Of a stretch of DNA of 64,000 nt, positions 60,155 through 64,000 are shown in pieces (the first letter of the stretch is position 1; each line of letters begins with the position of its first letter). The translations under genes and the position numbers were made by a program. The notes beneath the pieces were generated by a model. The model saw only the letters and a program-made list of their open reading frames with translations. It was not told the origin of the DNA and searched no databases. Source of the DNA: an uncultured Rhodospirillales bacterium (GTDB lineage: Bacteria > Pseudomonadota > Alphaproteobacteria > CACIAM-22H2); NCBI GenBank assembly GCA_937926175.1, contig CALANV010000037.1, positions 248,001 through 312,000 on the forward strand, written 5' to 3'.

Positions 60155-60928
60155 ATGCAGTTGGAAATGCCCCGCAACGCGTTCAAGCGCGCGTTGGTCG
60201 AAGGACGTCCACAGATCGGTTTGTGGAGCAGTCTGTGCAGCAACATCGTGGCCGAGATCATCGGCGGATGCGGCTTCGACTGGATTCTGATCGACACCGA
60301 GCATTCCCCCAATGAACTGCCCAACGTCATGTCCCAGCTTCAGGCCATGGCGACGGGCACGGCGACGCCGGTCGTGCGTCCGGCGTGGAATGACGCCGTG
60401 ATCATCAAGCGCCTTCTCGATATCGGTGCGACGTCGCTGCTCGTCCCGTTCGTTCAGAACGCTCAGGAGGCGAGGGCAGCGGTCTCGGCGACGCGGTATC
60501 CGCCGGCCGGCATTCGCGGCGTGGCGACCAGCACCCGCGCCTCGCGCTTCCAGAGGATCAAGGACTATCTGCATCGCGCGAACGACGAGATCTGCGTCCT
60601 GGTCCAGGTCGAGACGCGGGCGGGCCTCGACAACATCGACGAGATCGCCGCCGTCGAGGGCGTGGACGGCGTGTTCATCGGACCGTCGGATCTGGCCGCC
60701 GCGCTCGGACATCTCGGCAACCCGGGGCATCCGGACGTGCAGGCCGCAATCAGCGACGGGCTGAGACGGCTGAAAGCGAAGGGAAAAGCGGCCGGCATTC
60801 TGACTTCCAACGAGGCAGATGCGAAGCGCTACCTCGCGGATGGCTTCACGTTCGTTGCGGTCGGATCCGACACCGGACTCATTGCCAAGGGCGCAGAAGC
60901 ACTCGTGCAGAAGTTCAAGTCGGCTTAA
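60155..60928 (+). CDS. HpcH/HpaI aldolase
   Basis: A 257-aa class II metal-dependent aldolase of the HpaI type that reversibly splits 4-hydroxy-2-oxo acids into pyruvate and an aldehyde. Motifs are FDWILIDTEHSPNELPNV with the catalytic His-containing loop, LVPFVQNAQEARAAVSATRY, the metal-binding Glu in VLVQVETRAGLDNIDEI and the Asp in VDGVFIGPSDLAAALG. Length is normal. It is followed 25 bases later by the 2-hydroxyacid dehydrogenase gene. Confidence 0.92.
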   Translation: MQLEMPRNAFKRALVEGRPQIGLWSSLCSNIVAEIIGGCGFDWILIDTEHSPNELPNVMSQLQAMATGTATPVVRPAWNDAVIIKRLLDIGATSLLVPFVQNAQEARAAVSATRYPPAGIRGVATSTRASRFQRIKDYLHRANDEICVLVQVETRAGLDNIDEIAAVEGVDGVFIGPSDLAAALGHLGNPGHPDVQAAISDGLRRLKAKGKAAGILTSNEADAKRYLADGFTFVAVGSDTGLIAKGAEALVQKFKSA

Positions 60929-60953
60929 TCAAGTCGGGGAGAGTACGAAGGAC

Positions 60954-61892
60954 ATGAAACCGGATCTGATTTCGGTCGCGCCGCTCCTGCCGAAGCAGAT
61001 GGCGGAGCTCGAGCAGGACTTCACGGTTCACAGGCTGCCGCCGGCGCCTGAACGGCCGGCTTTCCTCGCAAAGCTTGCCGATCGAGTGCGATTCCTGCAG
61101 ACGACCGGTTTTTATGGAGCGGACGCCGCGCTGATCAACGCGTTGCCGAAGCTGGAGATCATCGCCTGCATGGGGGTCGGCGTCGATGCGGTCGACCTGG
61201 CGCTCGCGAAGCAACGCGGCATCGCGGTAACCAACACACCCGATGTCCTCAACGACGACGTCGCCGACCTCGCCATCGCCATGATGCTCAACGTGGCGCG
61301 GCGGCTCGTGCTCAGCGATCGCTGGGTTCGCGAGGGTCGCTGGCTCAAAGGCAATCAACCGCTCGCGACCAAGGTCAGCGGGAAGAAGTTGGGCATCCTG
61401 GGCTTGGGTCGCATCGGCAAGGCGATCGCCAAGCGGGCGGCCGCGTTCGACATGGACATTTCCTATCACGGCCGCACCCGGCAGGCCGACGTGCCCTACC
61501 GCTACTATCCGGATCTCGTTGACATGGCACGCGATGTCGACTTCCTCGTCGTCATCTGCCCGGGCGGCGAGGAGACGCGCAATCTCGTCAATGCCCGGGT
61601 GCTTGAGGCGCTCGGCCCGACCGGCATACTCATCAACGTCGCGCGCGGATCGGTCGTCGACGAGCCGGCGCTAGTCGAGGCGCTCAAGTCGGGCAAACTG
61701 GGCGGTGCCGGACTGGACGTCTTCGCCGACGAGCCACGCGTACCCGAGGAGCTCTTCACGATGGACAACGTCGTGCTCGCCCCCCATGTCGGGAGCGCCA
61801 CGACGGAGACGCGCAACGCGATGTGCGATCTCGTCGTCGCCAATCTGCGTGCGCATCTGCGCGGCGAGAAGCTCATCACGCCCTGTTTCTAG
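60954..61892 (+). CDS. D-2-hydroxyacid dehydrogenase (glyoxylate/hydroxypyruvate reductase-like)
   Basis: 312 aa. The NAD(P)-binding motif is LGILGLGRIGKAIAKRAAAF, with the catalytic Arg in LINVARGSVVDE, the Glu in DEPRVPEEL and the His in LAPHVGSATTETR. It reduces 2-oxoacids or oxidises D-2-hydroxyacids with NAD(P)H. It starts at ATG 60954, preceded by GAAGGAC. Probably co-transcribed with the aldolase; converges with the CoA-transferase genes. Confidence 0.92.
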   Translation: MKPDLISVAPLLPKQMAELEQDFTVHRLPPAPERPAFLAKLADRVRFLQTTGFYGADAALINALPKLEIIACMGVGVDAVDLALAKQRGIAVTNTPDVLNDDVADLAIAMMLNVARRLVLSDRWVREGRWLKGNQPLATKVSGKKLGILGLGRIGKAIAKRAAAFDMDISYHGRTRQADVPYRYYPDLVDMARDVDFLVVICPGGEETRNLVNARVLEALGPTGILINVARGSVVDEPALVEALKSGKLGGAGLDVFADEPRVPEELFTMDNVVLAPHVGSATTETRNAMCDLVVANLRAHLRGEKLITPCF

Positions 61893-61929
61893 GGCGTCGA
61901 GGACGAGGCGGCCGCCGCGTGCGACTTGA

Positions 61930-62598
61930 TCAGTCGATCGCGATCGGCCGCCAGTCGTTCGCCAGTCGCAACGGTGCGCCAGTGCGCGCCTGCAGTTCGT
62001 CGAACGAGAGACCGGGCGCCATTTCGCGCACGAACAGGCCGTCCGGCGTCACATCGATGACGGCAAGGCTCGTGTAGATGCGCTTGACGACCCCGCGCGC
62101 CGTCAGCGGATAGGTGCACTGCTCGACGATGCGCGGACGGCCGTCCTTGGTCGTGTGGTCCATCAGGACCCAGACCGCCTTGGCACCGGCCGCGAGATCC
62201 ATCGCGCCCCCGACGCCCGGCGGCGTCTTGTCGTCGAGCGTCGCCCAGTTCGCGAGATCGCCCGTACACGACACCTCGAACGCGCCCATCAAGGCGAGAT
62301 CAAGATGTCCGCCGCGCATCATTATGAACGCGTCGGTGTGGTGGAAAATCGACGCACCCGGCAGCAGCGTGACGTATTGCTTGGACGCGTTGATCAGATC
62401 GGGATCCTCGGTACCCGGCGCCGGCGCCGGTCCCATGCCGAGGATGCCATTCTCGCTGTGATAGATGACTTCCCGGTCCTTCGGCACGAAGTTGGCGACC
62501 AGGGTGGGAAGGCCGATCCCGAGATTGACGTAGGCGCCGTCGGGAATGTCCTGTGCCGCCCGGCGCGCGATCTGGGTACGGGAAAGAGCGGTGGTCAT
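61930..62598 (-). CDS. 3-oxoacid CoA-transferase, subunit B
   Basis: 222 aa, the beta subunit that carries the catalytic Glu in YHSENGILGMGPAPAPG. Other signatures are NLGIGLPTLVANFVP, DAFIMMRGGHLDLALMGAFE and GVGGAMDLAAGAKAVWVLMD. With subunit A it moves CoA from succinyl-CoA to a 3-oxoacid such as acetoacetate. Its ATG overlaps the subunit A stop (ATGA). Confidence 0.94.
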   Translation of the reverse strand: MTTALSRTQIARRAAQDIPDGAYVNLGIGLPTLVANFVPKDREVIYHSENGILGMGPAPAPGTEDPDLINASKQYVTLLPGASIFHHTDAFIMMRGGHLDLALMGAFEVSCTGDLANWATLDDKTPPGVGGAMDLAAGAKAVWVLMDHTTKDGRPRIVEQCTYPLTARGVVKRIYTSLAVIDVTPDGLFVREMAPGLSFDELQARTGAPLRLANDWRPIAID

Positions 62599-63281
62599 GG
62601 TTGTCCGGCAGGCGCAGGATTGGGAACGTGCACGACGCGGTCGACGAAGATGCCGGGCGTCACGATGGTTTCGGGGTCGAGGGCGCCGAGCTCGACGATC
62701 TCCCGTGCCTGGACGATGGTGAGATCCGCGGCCATGGCCATCGTCGGTGCGAAGTTGCGCGCGGCCGCATGGTACACGAGGTTGCCCCAGCGATCGGCGC
62801 GCTCGGCCTTGATCAGGGCGACATCGCCTTTCAGGGGCGTCTCGAACACATACTCGCGGCCATTGATCGTCCGCACTTCCTTGCCCTTGGCCAGGTCCGT
62901 CCCTACGCCGGTCGGGGTATAGAAACCGCCCAGGCCAGCCCCGGCGGCCCGCATGCGTTCCGACAGCGTTCCCTGAGGGACGAGCTCGAGTTCGATCTTG
63001 CCTGCGGCGTAGAGCTCCTCGAACACCACCGATCCGCTCGTCTTGGGATAGGAGCAGATCAGCTTGCGGACGCGCCCGGCGGCGAGCAGCGCGGCCAGAT
63101 CCGTCCGTCCGCTGCCGGCGTTGTTCGACACAACCGTCAGATCGCGCGCCCCCTGATCGATCAGCGCATGGATGAGTTCGACCGGTATACCGGAGCTTCC
63201 GAAACCGGCGATGAGGACGACGGCGCCGTCCTTGATGCCGGCGACCGCGTCGGCCAGTGTTTTGACTCGCTTGTCAAGCAT
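62595..63281 (-). CDS. 3-oxoacid CoA-transferase, subunit A
   Basis: 228 aa from ATG 63281 (MLDKRVKTLADAV). Motifs include VLIAGFGSSGIPVELIHALI, the NNAGSGRTDLAALL loop, VPQGTLSERMRAAGAGLGGF and YTPTGVGTDLAKGKE, all standard for the alpha subunit. It lies upstream of and coupled to subunit B. An in-frame extension upstream lies antisense to the VOC gene and was not used. Confidence 0.93.
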   Translation of the reverse strand: MLDKRVKTLADAVAGIKDGAVVLIAGFGSSGIPVELIHALIDQGARDLTVVSNNAGSGRTDLAALLAAGRVRKLICSYPKTSGSVVFEELYAAGKIELELVPQGTLSERMRAAGAGLGGFYTPTGVGTDLAKGKEVRTINGREYVFETPLKGDVALIKAERADRWGNLVYHAAARNFAPTMAMAADLTIVQAREIVELGALDPETIVTPGIFVDRVVHVPNPAPAGQP

Positions 63282-63379
63282 GGGGGCGCGAGAATAGCGG
63301 CAGCGTGGCGACCGGTCTATGGGGTGTCGCGGGCGCGCTGCGCATGATGAGGCACGGGACGAATCGGGGAGTTCGGGAT

Positions 63380-63751
63380 ATGGCCATCGCTGCGATTGAC
63401 CACTATACGATTCTGACCAAGGATCTCGACGCGACCCGGCACTTTTATTGCAACGTGCTCGGCCTGACCGAGGGATGGCGCCCACCATTTTCGTTTCCGG
63501 GGATCTGGCTCTATGCCGGAGGACACCCCATCGTCCATGTCATCGCCGGCCGCGAGTTTCAGGCCGGCGGGACGGGCGCCGTGGACCATCTCGCGTTCCT
63601 TGGCGCCGGCGACCCGGATGACGTCGCAAAGCGCATCAAGGCGGCCGGCGTCCAGGTGTCGGCCCGCGTCGTTCCGGGGACAAAGATCCGGCAGCTCTTC
63701 TGTACGGACCCGAACGGGGTGCGACTCGAACTCAATTTCCCGATGGGATGA
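63380..63751 (+). CDS. VOC (glyoxalase/bleomycin resistance) superfamily protein
   Basis: A 123-aa single VOC unit. It begins IDHYTILTKDLDATRHFYCN with a metal-ligand His, then GGHPIVHVIAGREF, GAVDHLAFLGAGDPDDVA and a CTDPNGVRLELNF ending whose Glu would be the last ligand. Typical members are dioxygenases, isomerases or resistance proteins; no specific activity is assigned. It starts at ATG 63380. Its 3' end overlaps the convergent methyltransferase-like gene by 20 bases. Confidence 0.85.
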   Translation: MAIAAIDHYTILTKDLDATRHFYCNVLGLTEGWRPPFSFPGIWLYAGGHPIVHVIAGREFQAGGTGAVDHLAFLGAGDPDDVAKRIKAAGVQVSARVVPGTKIRQLFCTDPNGVRLELNFPMG

Positions 63752-64000
63752 TCTTGTCGCGGGCCGCCAGGGCCCGTTCCTCGACGGCGATCCGTTCGCG
63801 CAGCACCAGCGCGTTCAGGAGCGAGAACACCGAGGCGATCACCCATTCGCCGAACACGAGCGGCAGGACGGCAATCTCGCCGGCGACGATCAGATAGTTC
63901 GGATGCCGCACATAGCGATAGGGGCCGTGCCTTACGAGCCGCGCACCGGGGAGCGAGATCACGCGCGTGGTCCAATAGCGGCCAAGAGTGACGATGACCC
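63732..64000 (-). CDS. Isoprenylcysteine carboxyl methyltransferase-like membrane protein, C-terminal part
   Basis: The gene enters from beyond the right edge; only the last 89 codons are visible. The segment GRYWTTRVISLPGARLVRHG then PYRYVRHPNYLIVAGEIAVL is the conserved SAM-binding region of the ICMT/phospholipid methyltransferase family (RHPxY motif), followed by hydrophobic helices. It methylates a small or lipid substrate in the membrane; the target is unknown. Confidence 0.75.
   Translation of the reverse strand, partial: VIVTLGRYWTTRVISLPGARLVRHGPYRYVRHPNYLIVAGEIAVLPLVFGEWVIASVFSLLNALVLRERIAVEERALAARDKIIPSGN

Noticed and set aside
1..64000. CRISPR array or other regularly spaced repeats
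   Set aside because: No series of repeats with regular spacers was seen anywhere in the window.

Overview
The window looks like chromosome from a GC-rich alphaproteobacterium. Supporting signs are a divergent uvrA/ssb pair with a GAAC-N7-GAAC SOS box, folate-type TrmFO, hopanoid genes hpnC-hpnD, an NDUFAF6-like protein, a Sox cluster and frequent GTG/TTG starts. The genus cannot be read from the sequence.

Layout. (1) 1-18.6 kb is mostly housekeeping: hpnD (cut by the window edge) and hpnC, an NDUFAF6-like protein, a cytochrome P450 with a late frameshift, trmFO, a Sel1-repeat protein, an unrecognised 402-aa protein, uvrA, ssb, an FAD oxidoreductase, a TauE/SafE exporter, an SDR, a DUF4383-like membrane protein, gyrA, coaD and tRNA-Lys(TTT). 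(2) 18.6-20.9 kb after the tRNA is sparse, AT-richer DNA with a frameshifted membrane protein. (3) 20.9-25.7 kb is one tightly coupled operon: an isoquinoline-oxidoreductase-type molybdenum hydroxylase (small and large subunits) followed by soxX-soxY-soxZ-soxA. (4) 25.8-49.9 kb is an AT-richer surface-glycan island. It holds two glycosyltransferases, five SAM methyltransferases (including a TylF-type one), an asparagine synthase-like amidotransferase, a Wzm/Wzt ABC exporter, three sulfotransferases (one frameshifted), cysD and cysNC for PAPS supply, a cassette resembling sxtJ-sxtK-sxtI-sxtL of saxitoxin clusters (membrane protein, DUF5989-like peptide, carbamoyltransferase, SGNH hydrolase) and a radical SAM/SPASM protein. 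(5) 50.2-64 kb is mainly catabolic: a BKACE enzyme, an orphan molybdopterin dehydrogenase large subunit, an IS5-family element at its stop codon, a small glycine-zipper lipoprotein, a Do-like protease, an L2HGDH-like oxidoreductase, an HpcH/HpaI aldolase, a 2-hydroxyacid dehydrogenase, 3-oxoacid CoA-transferase, a VOC protein and a partial ICMT-like gene.

How the genes fit together. The island reads as a machine for a heavily modified exported polysaccharide: sugars are added by the GTs, modified by methylation, amidation, carbamoylation and sulfation, and the chain is exported by Wzm/Wzt. CysD/CysNC makes the sulfate donor used by the neighbouring sulfotransferases.

The most novel signal is a roughly 75-80-residue module with the core G-x-G-R-[YF]-S-x-W, L-Y-F-S-x-[ST]-D-N-[ST] and N-x-R-x-Y. 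It occurs four times in three island proteins with unrelated catalytic domains: a TylF-type methyltransferase, a class I methyltransferase, and a radical SAM enzyme that has one copy at each end. I do not recognise it as a named domain.

Three non-IS genes carry frameshifts at a short duplication or a homopolymer. These could be true mutations or sequence errors, and read-level checking would decide.
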